A stretch of DNA of 64,000 nt from Hydractinia symbiolongicarpus (GCF_029227915.1 NC_079882.1:14592501-14656500), one strand, 5' to 3'. Positions 11,802-25,148 are shown, counted from the stretch's first letter. Numbers and translations: made by a program. Notes: generated by a model from the sequence alone, not told the origin.

Positions 11802-14414
11802 ATGTCTGAAAAAGAACGAAAGGAAATAAAGTTGAATTAAAAACTTTTAAAAGTTGGGGTAAATCAGATATTCTTGGTTGGAAGACAGAGGAAAAAGGTG
11901 GAAAGGTATTGGTGAACTATGTTTGGTGTAAAGTTTGTGCGAGGTATAAAACGGAAATTACATCTCGATTAAAAGGAAATGCGAAGACAGCTGCGTTAGC
12001 GTTTATAAACGGTACAAATGTGGTAACAAAATACCAGGTGAGAGATTTTAACATTAAAAGGTTGTTTTGATTTATTTTTATTTTTTCTAATATTTAATTT
12101 TTATGTCAGGTCACTCGACATATCGATCAAGGCAGCGGACACAAAATTGCTATCCAAATAGAACAAAATAAACCAGCAACCAATCGTATAGCAATAAAGG
12201 ACTCTTCATTGGGAACATCAACCCAAAAAAATATAGTAAACATGTGCGAAACTAATACAAGAGAAGGTTACAGAAAATTGTTTCGAACAGCCTATGAATT
12301 GGCGCTGAATCCGACTTTACCCATGGCTCAATTTAAAACTTTAGTTAAAGTTCTAAAGCAAAATGGAGTCAGATTAATTGAAGGTACATTTAAAGTTTAT
12401 ATATATATATATTTTTTTGATAGCGAATGATTGGTAATTTAAACCCTCGTTGTTTTGCTTTTGTTCTTAGCACGCCTTTTTTAATTTCGTCCTCAGATCC
12501 TTTTATCCTGTTCTTAATATATTTTTTTAAACTAGATTGATTTTTTTAAACACTTTTCTTTCTAAAACTGTTCCTTATTTTAGGACATGAAAACGGTAAA
12601 TCAGGTAGAGAATTCATCCATTACATCGCAAATGCAATCATAGGAAAAGTTGCAGTAATCATGGCTAGTTCACATTTTTTAAGTATATTAACGGATGGTT
12701 CCTAAGCAAGGAAAACTGGTAGCGACAAAGAAATGGTTCTGACAAGAACAGAAAGAAACGGTATGTATGAACTAATTAAAACCTTGTTAGCAGTAAACCT
12801 CGTTCTCAGGGCTATTTGTCTCTTTTATATCTGGTACATTTGTCTCGCTATTCCATTATATACAAAGAGTAGTGGAAGCGCTGTTTTGTTTCGAGTATGA
12901 ACTAAATGATCAGTAATTAAATCTTTATTGTATTAGGAATCCCAGTTTATTTTGTGGCATCGCTATTAGAAATGTCCGAGTTTGGTAGAACTGACGCATC
13001 TTCGTTAAAAAATGGTATTGACAGCATCTTTGATGAAACAAATGGTCAATTAAAACTCGATGCGGAGAGTTACCGCACAAAAATTATTGGATGCACATCT
13101 GATGGTGCTAGTGTAAATTTCGGCAGAAAGTCTTGCCTAATGACTAGGATGGCCTCTACTCGTCCCTGGCTTATCAAAATACATTGCGCCAATCCCCGTA
13201 TTGAACTTGCTGTTAAGGATGCAGTCAATGGGACTGATTTTAGTAGCAATGATGATTTTTATATAGCTAATTTGTTCACTATTAAAAAATTCTGGAAAGA
13301 TAAAAAGCGAAATTAAGCAAGCGGCTAAGGCATTAAATATACAAAATTACACATTGCCAAAACTTACAGGGACTAGATTTGTAGGCCATCATAAAACTGC
13401 GTATATGCAACTTCTTTCACTGTGGCCTATAATGTAGTGGCCGATGACAAAACAACAAGAGACACCTGAGCAAAAGTTTTGGGTTTCTTAAAAAAGTTAA
13501 AGTCCTACCCCTTTTTAACAATGGTTTGCGGTTATTTGGATATATTGGAAGCAATAACACCTGCTTCTAAATTATTTGAAGGTGAAGGGTTTATGCCATT
13601 TGAAGTTGCCTCAATTATCAATGAAGTATCTTTAAACATCCAAGACACTATTGACGCGACTAGTGACAAAGATATGCTTTCCAGTCATATGTCCTCCTTC
13701 CGTGTCATTGACGGAGAGCTATCTTCATCATTTTTAAAAGGGGATGACAACCATCGTTCAAATAGTGATAAGGAGAGAATAACTATACCTTTCTTGGAAA
13801 TGACTGGATTAGACGAAAGAGCGATAGAGGTCTTGTTTGAAAAGAAAAAAAATGCCTTAGCCGACTTAAGAACATTATTGCAAAACAAATTTGACGATTT
13901 TGAAAACCCTGTCTTTAAAAACATGCGATGGATCGATCCAAAAAAACTGGTCAGCCAATGCTTCATACGGTGTTGACCAAATCGAGGAGTTAGCTAAATA
14001 TTTCGAGGAATCGCTAACATCGGCAAAATTTGTTGTTGAAGCTGCTGTAAAAGAGTTTAAGCCTTCCAAAAATTTTGTCTGTGTAAACTATACAGGTTGG
14101 GAAGCCGAAGCTATTTGGAAAAAAATTTTAACTTATAGGAGAAAGGAATATCCTAACCTTTGCATAATGGCAGAACTTATTTTCTGTTTGTCTGGCTCAA
14201 ACTCAACGGTGGAGAGAGCTTTCAGCTTATTAACGCAACTTTTGGTTGATAAGCGTTTATCAATGAAACACCATACAATGCAACAATTGTTGTTGATAAA
14301 CATTAATGACAAAATTTGGGCACAAAAAGAGCGGGAAGAAATAATAAACTCGGCAGTTGATAGTTTTTTGTGTAAGCGCCACAGTAAAGAATCTACGAAC
14401 CACCAAAAAAGGTA
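11802..14414 (+). pseudogene. hAT transposase (BED finger, DDE core, C-terminal dimerisation), damaged
   Basis: Four spliced segments are readable: up to 12037, 12110-12383, 12594-12760 and from 12937, each with GT/AG borders. Segment 1 encodes a BED-like region (SWGKSDILGWKTEEKGGK, with WCKVC). Segment 3 has LTDGS then an in-frame TAA at 12703-12705, then ARKTGS. Segment 4 has FVASLLEMSEFGRTDA, GCTSDGASVNFG and IHCANPRIELAVKDA, typical of the ZNF862-like hAT group. The C-terminus shows the dimerisation signature SGSNSTVERAFSLLT and LVDKRLSMKHHTM (about 14190-14280). Frameshifts lie near 11838, 13316-13479 and 13900-13970. The product cannot be made whole, so it is probably inactive. Confidence 0.85.
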
Positions 14415-15379
14415 GTTCGAGTTGAACAGCAAAGTTGTGAAGCCACTGCAAACACTTCTTCTGAAGATGAAGATGATGATGACGACGACTCAGTCATTAT
14501 TTGGTCAGACTCCGATAATTAAAGTGATTCATTTGTTTTAGTTTTGAAGATTGATCTTTCTGTAAATATTTTGACACGACATGCAACTTTACTTTATGAT
14601 GTCTTTTTTCCCTTGTATCTTCCCAAATGTTTTTGAAATAGTAATGAAAAGCAGCAGAACAAGTCCTTATTACGCACAAGGCTATATTAAGGCTTTGTGA
14701 GTTTCATTTTAATGATTTTATAAAAAAATGCAACAATAATCTTTGTAAGGTCGCCTTTTGGAGAATTTAAAAGAAATTCAGCATTATTTAAGTTGAAATA
14801 ACTAAAAGAAAATATAACTAATAAAAAAAAAAAACTTTAATAACAAAACATTATCTTAGATAATAATTTTTATGATTCATCGAACATAAGGTTTATTAAA
14901 TAGTATTATTAGCGGCCGTTCGACTTTCCGTAATTTAATTTAAATATCTGTTTGCCCCACAAGTAATAACAAAGTTTAATCAACGAGTCTGCTTACGACT
15001 TCTTCGTATATGGGTTGAAATTCCTTGCCGTACATTGTTGGAACTTGCACTTTGTTTGTTTCTTATTCCAAAACAGCAGCCCCTGTGCGGTGTACAGGGG
15101 TAAAGGAAATGTTTTTCTAAAAATTTTTTTTGATTGCACGCGCATCGTACGCGCAGAATTTTTGAGGCGTGTGATCTACCGCATGCCTGCCTAAAATCTT
15201 ACGAAATGGCCTGTACTTGCGCTACCTACATACTGTATATCGCAGGTTTTGCATTCTACCAAGTAAACAACCATTTCGGAGTTACAGTTAAGGTCCCCCT
15301 TCCTTATATCAAATTTCTTGGCAATCTCCTCCTCATTACCGCCATTCATTTTATCATGCACACTGTGAGTGCTGAGATA

Positions 15380-15465
15380 TAAATAGATAACAAAATTCCA
15401 TAAACATTAGAAAACATTAGAAAATTATAAATAGATAACAAAATTCCATAAACATTAGAACGTTC
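15380..15465. repeat. tandem duplication inside a dispersed repeat
   Basis: ATAGATAACAAAATTCCATA and the following AACATTAGA occur twice. The wider segment 15330-15545 (ATGCACACTGTGAG ... TACAGACAATCC ... TATGCCAAAA) is homologous to 20745-20930, so this is a dispersed repeat near hAT-like ends at both sites. Confidence 0.65.
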
Positions 15466-15705
15466 CGTACATCGCTGTTACAGACAATCCATGATAATTA
15501 TTATGTTGTTTATTTTTATGCCAAAAAAACTTAAATATACATAAAAAACAGATATTTTACTTTAGATTTACAACCTGATGCATGTTTTTTTTTTTGTTTG
15601 TTTAATGGCAGGAATTTAGAGTTATTATTGGCTAAAAATAATGTTTACAAATAAAAGGAAAACATCATTGTCAAATTAATTTTAATTCATTATTATTTCG
15701 GCAAT

Positions 15706-15807
15706 CGGAGACAAGGAAGTTAAGACTGAGAGAGTCGCTAGTTCAGACACTCGGTTCTCGTGTTTGGGGTTCACGAGTTTAAACGTCCCCCACTTGTCTC
15801 CATCATA
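15706..15807 (+). repeat. short interspersed repeat, copy 1 (tRNA-like ends)
   Basis: GGAGACAAGGAAGTTAAGAC at one end pairs with TTGTCTCC at the other, and a B-box-like AGTTTAAACGTCCCC lies near the 3' end. A second copy is at 16625-16727 (same orientation) and a third, partial one at 19768-19810 (opposite strand). This looks like a degenerate tRNA-derived SINE family; the tRNA assignment is inference. Confidence 0.55.
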
Positions 15808-16624
15808 AAAAAAACAGAACACACGCACATGTTTATAAAATAATTAGGGTAAGTAAAAATAAGTTGAATTACTTTCTTAACACGATGCGGGTTATGTAGA
15901 GGTAAGTAAAACACATCGATTGAAATTTTATGCGGGTTATACGAAGGTGCGGGCTATCTGATAGCACCTAGTTTAAACTCCCTAAAAAAGCTGAGCTGTG
16001 GGTTATACGATGCGCGGGTTATATACCGGAAAATACGGTAACATTCTTGTATTTTGTTAATATCTGTTTAAATCTATTTTTTTTCTTACAAGAATGAACT
16101 TTAATCCTGAAAAAAAACACTATTATCGTTCTGTTTTTCCCATTAATGTCTTTAGGCAAAATAAATAAAAAACTTAAGTTGATTAATTGTTATAAATTTC
16201 CCAATTTTTATTCATATTTACAAAAATTAATCAGCGTGGAATGCATTTTATTGGACCTCACGAAAACAACTTAAAAGTAGCCAGTTAGCAAGAGAGTATC
16301 TGAAAAAAGCCCTGGAAGTAGGTGCCCTTTCATTTATCATATTTGGTAGTTTTAGGGTGATGTAGTGTTGTGATCTTTATGCCTTGGGGCTGCCGTTGCT
16401 GCCTTGTCTGGAGTAACTTAATAATAACTGCTTGTTCTTAGATAGTAACTTAAAAAACAGCTGATTCTCTGGTGGTTACTTTATAAAACTGGTGGTTCTC
16501 TAGTGGTTACTTCGAAATACTGCTGGTTACTGCTGGTTCCTTTTAGTATCTACGTGATATCAAGTAAATTTTTAAAAGATTAGAAAACTTGCCACATTTT
16601 TTATTTGAACATTCTGGCTATCTG

Positions 16625-16727
16625 AGAGACAAGGAAGTTTAACACAGAGAGAGTTGCTAGCTCAGGCACTTGATTCTCTTATTTGGAGTTCACAAGTTTA
16701 AACGTCCCCTACTTTCCTTCAAAATAA
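16625..16727 (+). repeat. short interspersed repeat, copy 2
   Basis: Shares GAGACAAGGAAGTT, GAGAGAGT.GCTAG, GGAGTTCACAAGTTTAAACG and a terminal CCCCTAC with the copy at 15706-15807. Confidence 0.6.
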
Positions 16728-17010
16728 AATAACAAAAACAAAAGTTTTAACCTCACGCCAAAATCAATAAAAAAAAAACTTTGGTGTTAACATTATCTCT
16801 TATAATATACTAGTATTATTATTTATATGGTCAAAATTTTGGACCTTACTGGTAATTATTTACTGTTAATAATTGAATGGTACTACCAGTAGTCCTTTCG
16901 TCCTTACTACCTATCTTAACAGTAAAATACATAAGAACTAAAATTTTCGGCGGAAAAAACTTTCGGACACAATGGAACATTTTCGGACAAGATTTATAAA
17001 GTCAAAAAAT

Positions 17011-17324
17011 GTGATGCTCTCTAGAAAAATCGACCACTTCTCTTTCGGTATTTAAAAATAGGAAATACGGATTTCGTATTTTAAAATATGCGTATTTTAA
17101 AATACGAAATACCAATTTTCGTATTTTTAAAAATATGAAATTCTATTTTTAAAAATTATAAAATTTGTATCTCGTATTTTTGAAAAATACAAAATTCTAT
17201 TTTTAAATTAGAAATACGCGTATTTTTTAATACGAATTTCGAAATACAGAAAGAAATACGGAATTCTATTGTTTTAAAAATATGAATTAAAATAGAAGCA
17301 GTCAATTTTCCTAGAGAGCATCAC
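17011..17324. mobile_element. foldback/MITE-like element with 24-bp inverted ends
   Basis: Starts GTGATGCTCTCTAGAAAAAT and ends with the near-perfect complement ATTTTCCTAGAGAGCATCAC. The interior is built of self-complementary CGTATTT / AAATACG blocks, so the whole 314 bp can fold back. No coding capacity. Confidence 0.7.
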
Positions 17325-20300
17325 AAATGTATGTAAGTCTTCTAAAAGAGTTTTGACAAATTTCAAAAGTAATAATTATGTGAAATGACACCAAAAGAAG
17401 ACTAAGCATTAAAGAGTACATATTCAATCAAGATCTAAAAAAGGGTCTTCAGGATCCAACTTTATAGAGATAGAGCCTCAGCCAGATGGGAAAATAATGA
17501 AAATAAGAAGTTCAAAAAACTGCAGTTTTTATTGATTTTCTGTTTACCCTATACATAATTCCTATGCACTGGTCCTTTTTAAAAAAAATAAAAAAAACTA
17601 AAATTTTCAAACAAAAAAACTTTTGGCTGACACAAATTCTGAACGGAGAAACTTTTCGGACAAAAAAAAATCCAAAAGTTTTTTTGTCTGAAAATTTTCT
17701 TTTCTAATGTAATACCACTATTACCAGTATTATAGGTTGCTACCATTTTCCCCAAAATCGTCACAAATGTCTTTTTGGTTGTTCATGCTTCTTTCATGTT
17801 TCTTAGTGCTTTTCTGTCAATGTTTACAAAGGATTTATACTTATTTCCCAATTCTTTACATACCACCACATTCCACTCACATGACTTCAGTAGAATAACC
17901 TCTAGGGGACCCTCAATTATATTATATAATGAAAATATATCGATGTCTGCAGGAACATGGGCAGGCACTAATTCTAAAATAATGCCTGATCCAAATGAGG
18001 TTTTAGGCAGTTTATTTTTTATTTCTGAGGTTAAGAAACATCAACTTTCTTTTCCAACCCATAAATGGGATTTTTTTTTTCCACATAAATGATACCATAC
18101 CACTTGTTAACAACCGCTTCTTCTGCGACCAGGGGATCTACTAATTACCAAAAGGAAGTCACTTGAACTTCTTCATCTACATTATCTAGCTTAATGATTT
18201 CGTCCTCTCCGTCTTTTTCACCCCCTCCGTTGCTTTCTTTTCCCTTTTAGTTAGAACGATTAAAAGGGTACATGCTCTCTAAAACCTGCTTTGACATTTT
18301 CTAGTGAGAAATTTATGTGCCAAATAGAACAAAACAAATCGCAAAACACAGATTTTGATATAGTTTCTCTAAGAATGTTTACTCGCTCACTTAATAGACT
18401 TATCCATACCCTTTTTAAGGGCCAAAACCACAAACATCCAGAAGCTGTAATTTACCCATGGCATGAGGTGGAAGTTTTCCATTAATAAAAGCGGTCATTC
18501 TTGGACCTGCACAGTAAATTCCATGAACCACTAAGAAATATATCCGTATCTATCCAACGATTTTCTGAGAGGAAGAGGAAGATGGCAAAAAGATTTCACG
18601 GCAAACAATATCAAAAATTGTTTGAAGGTTTAATGAAACGAAATGGCTAGCACCAAAACGAAAAAGTGGTCGAAAAAGAAAACTTCAAACATATTAACTT
18701 AAATGAAAGACACTTTTGAAAAGAAAAAAATTATATCTATAGAAATCGTGGAGCTCACGAAAATGATCGTGGGACACACGATCCTCTGTGGAGATAAAAA
18801 TATTAGTGTGGTGGCCACAATAGAAGGTTTGGATGTTTGTAGCACCACGCTCGTTACACGAACACAATGTTAAAAAACCTTTTACACTTCTGTATAACAA
18901 GTTATGGGATTGGATAATTATTCCAGTATTGGTTATCTATAGTAAATTATAACAGAATTTTTAATATAAACCGATTTTTAGCTTACATTGTATTAAAAAT
19001 ACCAGATTTCGTCAATAAAAAAAGATAAAATGCTCTTTGATGTGTGATTTTATTTGAGATTCTTTAACAATATAAGTGTGATAATATGGAAAGTTTCGAA
19101 AATAAAACAGAATTTTTAAAATCATATTTAAGTTATTGAATAGATTTTTTTATAACAAATAATTAACTATTTATAAATTATCTGTTTCTAATATTATATT
19201 ATATCTATACAAAAAAAAAATTGGAATATTTTTTAAATCAATATTTTCTTGTATATAAAAAAATTAAACCACAAAATGACTGAACTATAATTTCAGTTCT
19301 TTAAAAGAGATAACCATAAAAGTAAAAGGAGAAAAATAAGATTCATGCCTTAGGAACCTCAGGTTCACCAAAACGCTTAGGTTTCTTATAAAAAAGTGAT
19401 TTCTGTGCTTCATTTGCAAATGGGAAATAGAGCTTGAAAATGGCAGTCCCACCCATAAAACAATTTAATCTGGATGGTGTACTTGTGTTCCGTTTATGAA
19501 CAGAATATACAGCTTAAAAACAGGTGTTATTTGCTGACACAATATTAGGTAAATTGGGATGGCTTTACAAACCAGATTGAACATAAAGCAATTTTTGTCC
19601 AACATGTTTGGATTTTGAATTTATAAAAAGGAAGAAAAATGATGGTGTGCGGTTATAGCATGCCATAACTAATTTCAGAATATTTTCGGAAATGTTATGG
19701 TATGCGGTGGCATGTGGTTGCGTTTTTTCTACTTCTGTGTTATTACTTCTTTCAAGTTGAGAAGTGGAAACAAGTGAGGGACGTTTAAACTTGTGAACCC
19801 CAAACACACAACTATTTTACATTTCAAACTACATAAATAAAAAAGCAGTTTTGTTCATTCTCTACTGGAATGACCAGCAGGAATGTTTAATTTTTTATGA
19901 AATAAATTAAAAAACAGAAGGCACATGTGCGTCTAACTTCTGTATGTAGTATTTTGAAATGAAAATTAAACTTCATGTATAACTTTTTAGATTTTATGTC
20001 ACTGTCCTTGTGGGTAATTTTAAAAGATTTTCTTTCCTTTGAAAACAATATGTTTTTTACGCTAATCGCTACGGTAACTAGATTTATATACATTATAATA
20101 TAATCTTAAAACAAAACTAAGTTATTTTTTTATTTCCAGAATTATTTTTTAGACCTTAAATTTAAGAAAATCATTATGGTAAATGTGACACACATGTTGA
20201 AAAATGTTTTGGATTAATGGATAGGTTTAGACTAGTTTTATTTGCTAACATGAATTAAAATAATTATGGGGGTACTAGCTAGAAATGGTTATCTGAAACA

Positions 20301-22001
20301 TACTTGAATTATAGAACTTACTTTTAGTTTTTATGGCGTGTGATGAAAACGAGCCTGAGCTATTTTAAGGATGTTTTAAGCGTACGTATTATATTATTGG
20401 GCTGTGCTTCTACTAAATCATTTCGAATTTTAATAATATCCATTTCATTGTGTATGGTTCTGCTTTTAGGAATGTCTGCAGATGTACCAAAATCATCTAT
20501 ATTTAGCTCTTGTTAAACATTCATGTGTAAGCAATCACACTTAGAATTTTATGTTGTTGTTTTTTAATCAAAGTGCCCAGGACTAAATTAATAAATGCTG
20601 TTAAAAACAGTAAAAATGTTGCATACGATAAGTTTGAATATTATTATTCTTTCTTTTCTTTTTTTATAATCGATATTCCAAACAAGTGGCCACAAAAAAT
20701 GTGAAAAAATTAAAAAATACAATTAATAAGACACCATGAAACTTTGTCCTCCCCATTACTGATACTCATTTTATTATGCACACTATGATTGGTAAGACGA
20801 AAATAGATAATAAAATGGTAAAAACATGAAAAAAGAGTCTTTCGTACATTGTTGTTACAGACAATCTGTAATAATTCATTACTTTGATTCTTTTTATGCC
20901 AAGAAAACTTAAGGTATAAAAGATGTGAAAATAAATTTAGATCAAATTATTATTACTGGCTTGCTTGTTATTTAGTTTATTAATTTTTTTTTTAACTTTG
21001 TAAATTAAAAGAATTAGCAAATTTATAAAAATACGCATTTTAACTACGTACATGAAAAAGATTTAAGTTAATGATAAGGGTTGCAAAGCCTTTTTAAGTA
21101 CTCTCTGACTTCATATTTCGCTTATTTCGAAATATCGATAACCTCAGAAAGCTATCTCAGACATAAAGGAAACAAAGATTTGCATGTGCGATTAAGCGCA
21201 CGCCTAAATAAATCAGCGTGTGTGTGTGGGCGGGGGGTGCGCGTGCATGTGCAATCGCATGCCTCTCACGAAATGGTCTGTTTAATGTCAAACTTTTAGT
21301 AGTGCCACTGTAAGTTAAAGTTGCAAGGGTTTTATCTCTTACAAACTAGATTGGACTTAAACCTACACTATAGAAATTATTTATTATTTGCATAGCAATT
21401 TGTGTGATTTTTGACTATTTTTATAAGCCACATGTAAATTGTTTAGCAATTGTTTAAATTTTTGGCAATTTTTGGGGTGATTGTTAAAATTTGGTATTGT
21501 TTATAAAAAAATTGCAGCTATATATATATATATATATATTTCAAAGTCCAACAGGAATGAAAACATAGAAGCATATATCTTAAAACGTTTTAAAACAAAC
21601 ATTGGCATCGACAAATAAAAAAGATTATTCTTTTGAAATATATTTGAAATAACACTGGCTTCTGATGGCTTATTTATTTATATTTATATACCATATTTAA
21701 TCAGGCTGGCCTGTTTTAAAACCAGAAAAATTTTACTGGCATTTTCACCCAGGATAAGGTGTTCTAGAACGGAAGAAACCATGTCCTGTTTGCAAATAGT
21801 ACTGCGTTTTTAATCAGACTAGAACATATATAGCGTACACTGACCAAAATATGTGAACATCTTAATTCTGTGATTTTACCTTTCTCTGTAATTTTCACTT
21901 ATTATTGCCAACAATGATGACTATGACATGATATCCTGAGTCTTCTTCTATGATGTACCATTACCATTTTCAATGGCACCGAAACTTGTGCACTGCATAT
22001 G
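17325..22001. other. intron 1 of PDE11-like gene, repeat-rich, no clear gene
   Basis: No complete gene. The minus strand at about 19343-19516 reads like the end of a protein (MGGTAIFKLYFPFANEAQKS ... FGEPEVPKA, stop), but I cannot name the family. A partial SINE copy lies at 19768-19810 (minus), a dispersed repeat at 20745-20930, a hAT-like end at about 21180-21288 and (TA)n at 21517-21538. Confidence 0.4.
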
Positions 22002-22334
22002 GCGCCGTAGATTAGTGGTTATAGCTCTCGTACTCTGTGCGGGAGACCGGGGTTCGATTCCTCTTGACGGCGATTCAACATGGGCGAGTGAATGTTACCA
22101 TAGCCCTGGGTTAACCCAAGCCATGTGAGGGAAATTGGGAAGATGGCACACTGTGTGGGCCGTTGGATGTTGTCGGGAGTTGTCTAGTAGAGCGCGGGCC
22201 CTAATTGGGTCTGCGTCGCTCAAAATGAGCATTAAATACTCTAGGACTCTCCATCTAAGCCATGGCCCCTCCTGGAAATAATAGACAGGGTATATCCCTC
22301 GATATTTGTGAGGATAGCCATGTAAAATATGCAC

Positions 22335-22365
<31 letters not shown>
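22002..22365 (+). repeat. tRNA-derived SINE with (ATCT)n tail
   Basis: The head (22002-22072) has tRNA ends GCCGT...GACGGC, an A-box-like TAGATTAGTGG and a B box GGTTCGATTCC, so it could drive RNA polymerase III. A body of about 260 bp follows, then a tail of ATCT/CTAT repeats at about 22335-22365. This is the classic layout of a tRNA SINE mobilised by a LINE with a microsatellite-type tail. It lies antisense to the PDE11-like gene within intron 1. Confidence 0.8.
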
Positions 22366-24180
22366 ACTTTACGAATCAGACAGCCAAACATCATTGGGGT
22401 AGATCATAGATGAGAAAATATTTGCATTGTGGGAGGTATGACATCTATTGTTTTCTTTGTAATCATTCATTAAATATCAAACAAATCTATAATATTATGA
22501 AACTAGACAAGCTAAAGAAAATATTTTTAAGAAAATTTTACAGGTTGACCACTAATAAAATGAGAACAAAAGTAAGGATATTAAAGAGAAGTAAGGAGAC
22601 AAATTGACATTTTATAAGAATATTTTGCTGCAAACAAGAATAAAAAATAAGGATAATTAAGGACAAAACTAATTTTAATGCCTGATTGCTTTGTTGTTGT
22701 TGTTGTTGTTAAGCAGCAGATCCTAACCAACTGTCTTGACATTTACATATATATTAAGGCATCTAAAATCAAGTTAAGATACATATTCAAAGATTGAAAT
22801 AGATCATTTGTTTTCACTCACAAAATAATTTATAAACAGTATAAGAGATTTCTTCTCTCTTTAAGTATTAGGTATTGGTATTTATCATAAAAGTTGTTTT
22901 TTCTGATACAAATTTAAAGAGATGGCTTAGTGAGTGGAAATAAAGTTGATGAGCATATGGTTAAAAGATACTACAAAACGTCCCCTAAATTCAATTCTAT
23001 GATGAACAGAAAACAAATTGCAAGAAAAAACTAGCACCAATGGTTAAGCATCAACAGAAAATTTAAAAAATAATGATTTGACATACAGATAATGTACAAA
23101 AATATTAAAAATACATGCCCTGAAAGATATGTCTCATTTCACTGTTGATGAACAATCCATGAACACATTTCCAAAAAAGTTACCATCAGAAAAATTAAGA
23201 AATAAGAAGAAATTAAGGAGAATAGCTAAAATTTCATTTTTTAAGTATACTTAGATACTTTTAAGGTGGCAATAACCCTTTTTTAGCTGTCCAAATAGCT
23301 GAATTATTTACTCAGATTCTTTGTTAGCATCCCCTGCTGCATCGAACACTGTTAAAAGAAAAATATTACAAATAAAAAGATTCCCGCACACCGTATCATG
23401 GCTGCATGGTTCACCAAGCATGTCAGAAAATTTTAAAGTAAAACGAAAATGCTATCGAAAGTTAAAGCTTGTGTGTGGCATAATGAAGATCATCTTAAAT
23501 TTCTACATAATGTGCCATCTTTGTTGTTATTAATGTTTCTCTTTAATAATTACGTCATTTCTTTCTGTACAATTTCGCAAGCGCGTAGATTAAACTATAT
23601 TCGGCAGAACTAATTAATTATTTACGAATTTTATTTTAAAGAGGAATTGTTGAGGCTGAATATTTTTGGTGAAAGATAATAGTATTTTAGCCATAAAATC
23701 AGGAAAAGTGTGTTATATCAGAAAAAAAATGAATATATAGTCTGTAAACAATCTTTCGTAACTAATTATGTAAAATAAAAATTCTGATTTTTAAAAGGGT
23801 TACTGCCACCTTAAGGAGATTTTCTTTTTCTAAGGTTATTTAAGGAAGGTCACCCTGTTTTATGACCACATGTGCTCTCCTTCACAGATTCCTTTTGGTA
23901 CTTCGATTTACCAGTTTTCCCAATGTCACATTCGTTTTTGAGCATCAAAAAAGGTACATGGTGATATTTGAAGCAGCTACTAGCTCCATTTAAGACAATA
24001 CGTCAAGTATTGCAACTATTTTAATCATATAGATTTTAGAGATAATTCAAGTAAATCTCGCATTGGAAAGAAAAACATCACAGAATTAAGACATAAATCA
24101 CAGAAATGGGACGCTTTAGTCAATTTCATTTTGCTTAACCCTGTGCACACACCCACCTTGTTCACTGGCAGTTTTGCAAA
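22366..24180. other. intron 1 of PDE11-like gene, no gene seen
   Basis: AT-rich sequence without a recognisable reading frame. A short (GTT)n run is at about 22690-22711. Confidence 0.5.
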
Positions 24181-24430
24181 GTTGTTTCTAGGGATAGCTT
24201 ATAGTCAAATCCATAAAGTTATATCGTCGCTACACGTTTTTTTTATAAGAAACCTGGCGAAGGGCCTAGTTCTAGAAGTTTCTTATTTGTAGGCTGAAAT
24301 TAGGGATAGCTGTTTCTAGGGATAGCTTATAGTCAAATCCATAAAGTTATATCGTCGCTACACGTTTTTTTTATAAGAAACCTGGTGAAGGGCCTAGTTC
24401 TAGAAGTTTCTTATTTGTAGGCTGAAATTC
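24181..24430. repeat. tandem duplication, two copies of about 123 bp
   Basis: GTTTCTAGGGATAGCTTATA ... TATCGTCGCTACACG ... AAACCTGG(C/T)GAAGGGCC ... GTAGGCTGAAATT occurs twice almost unchanged. Downstream to about 24740 the motif TTTCTTAT recurs many times. A related short stretch (TATAGTCAAAACCATAAAGT) occurs near 45930. Confidence 0.8.
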
Positions 24431-24767
24431 CATGCTTTTAGTTTCAAAAGTTTCTTATTTAGTTTCTTAATTTTACTAGTAAAATAAGGGTTTCTTATAT
24501 CAAATAAATAGCTAGTTCTAAGTTTCTTTAATCTTTGGACTAGTTGGTTATAAAATAAAAAAATAAAGCATTTTTCTTTTCAAAGTCTCTCTCTAATGAT
24601 GATTGTAACATCTTCAATTAATTGTAAGAATCAGTTAGAAACAAGTTTCTTATTTCAGAAATAGACATAGAATGAGCAGTAAAAGTTTCTTAATTCTTGA
24701 AGATTCTACATGTAGGTTTCTTATAAACATGTTTCTTGTAAAAAAAAACAACGTGTAAAGCTGTTTG

Positions 24768-24771
<4 letters not shown>

Positions 24772-24802
<31 letters not shown>

Positions 24803-25100
24803 TTTTTTATTAGGAGTTTACAATGAAAATATATAATATGAAAAATATATTGAACATTTACCTAATAAAAGGATAACTAGCACAAAGCACTTTATGTGCT
24901 TAAATAACGTGCTAGCTACCTGGGAGAACAACAGGTAGGACGACGCCACAGGACAACACAGGGACAAGACGAACATTCAGACGAGGATATCAGTTAGTTA
25001 TCCTACTAGTTATCCTTTTATTAGGTAAATGTTCAATATATTTTTCATATTATATATTTTCATTGTAAACTCCTAATAAAAAATAAATCTCTCTCTTTTA
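24772..25100. mobile_element. inverted-repeat element (MITE-like) beside the exon 1 splice donor
   Basis: Left arm about 24785-24880 and right arm about 25006-25098 are inverted copies with no mismatch that I can see over some 92 bp (GAGATTTATTTTTTATTAGG ... AAAAGGATAACTAG). A spacer of about 125 bp separates them. A (GA)n run borders the left arm, CTCTCTC the right. The right arm ends about 50 nt from the 5' splice site of PDE11-like exon 1. Confidence 0.85.
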
Positions 25101-25148
25101 GATAATCACATAATTAGGCCAGTATATGGTATGTAACACTGTACTTAC

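Larger units (their letters stand above)
11292..15213 (+). mobile_element. hAT-type DNA transposon in PDE11-like intron 1
   Basis: Inverted ends are visible: CAGGCCATTTCGTGAGA at 11292 and its imperfect complement ending GGCCTG at 15213. Both are followed inward by GC-rich palindromic stretches (GCGCACGCCT-type). TACTTG flanks both ends (11286-11291 and 15214-15219); hAT elements make 8-bp duplications, of which six bases still match. The interior carries a spliced but damaged hAT transposase. An isolated end of the same family is seen near 21180-21288 (CGCATGCCTCTCACGAAATG). Confidence 0.75.

Noticed and set aside
17775-18092. 105-codon plus-strand frame in PDE11-like intron 1
   Set aside because: No motif, no splice context and no similarity that I recognise; the minus strand here is equally uninformative.
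22690-22711. (GTT)n run as a coding poly-amino-acid tract
   Set aside because: No open frame around it; simple sequence in an intron.
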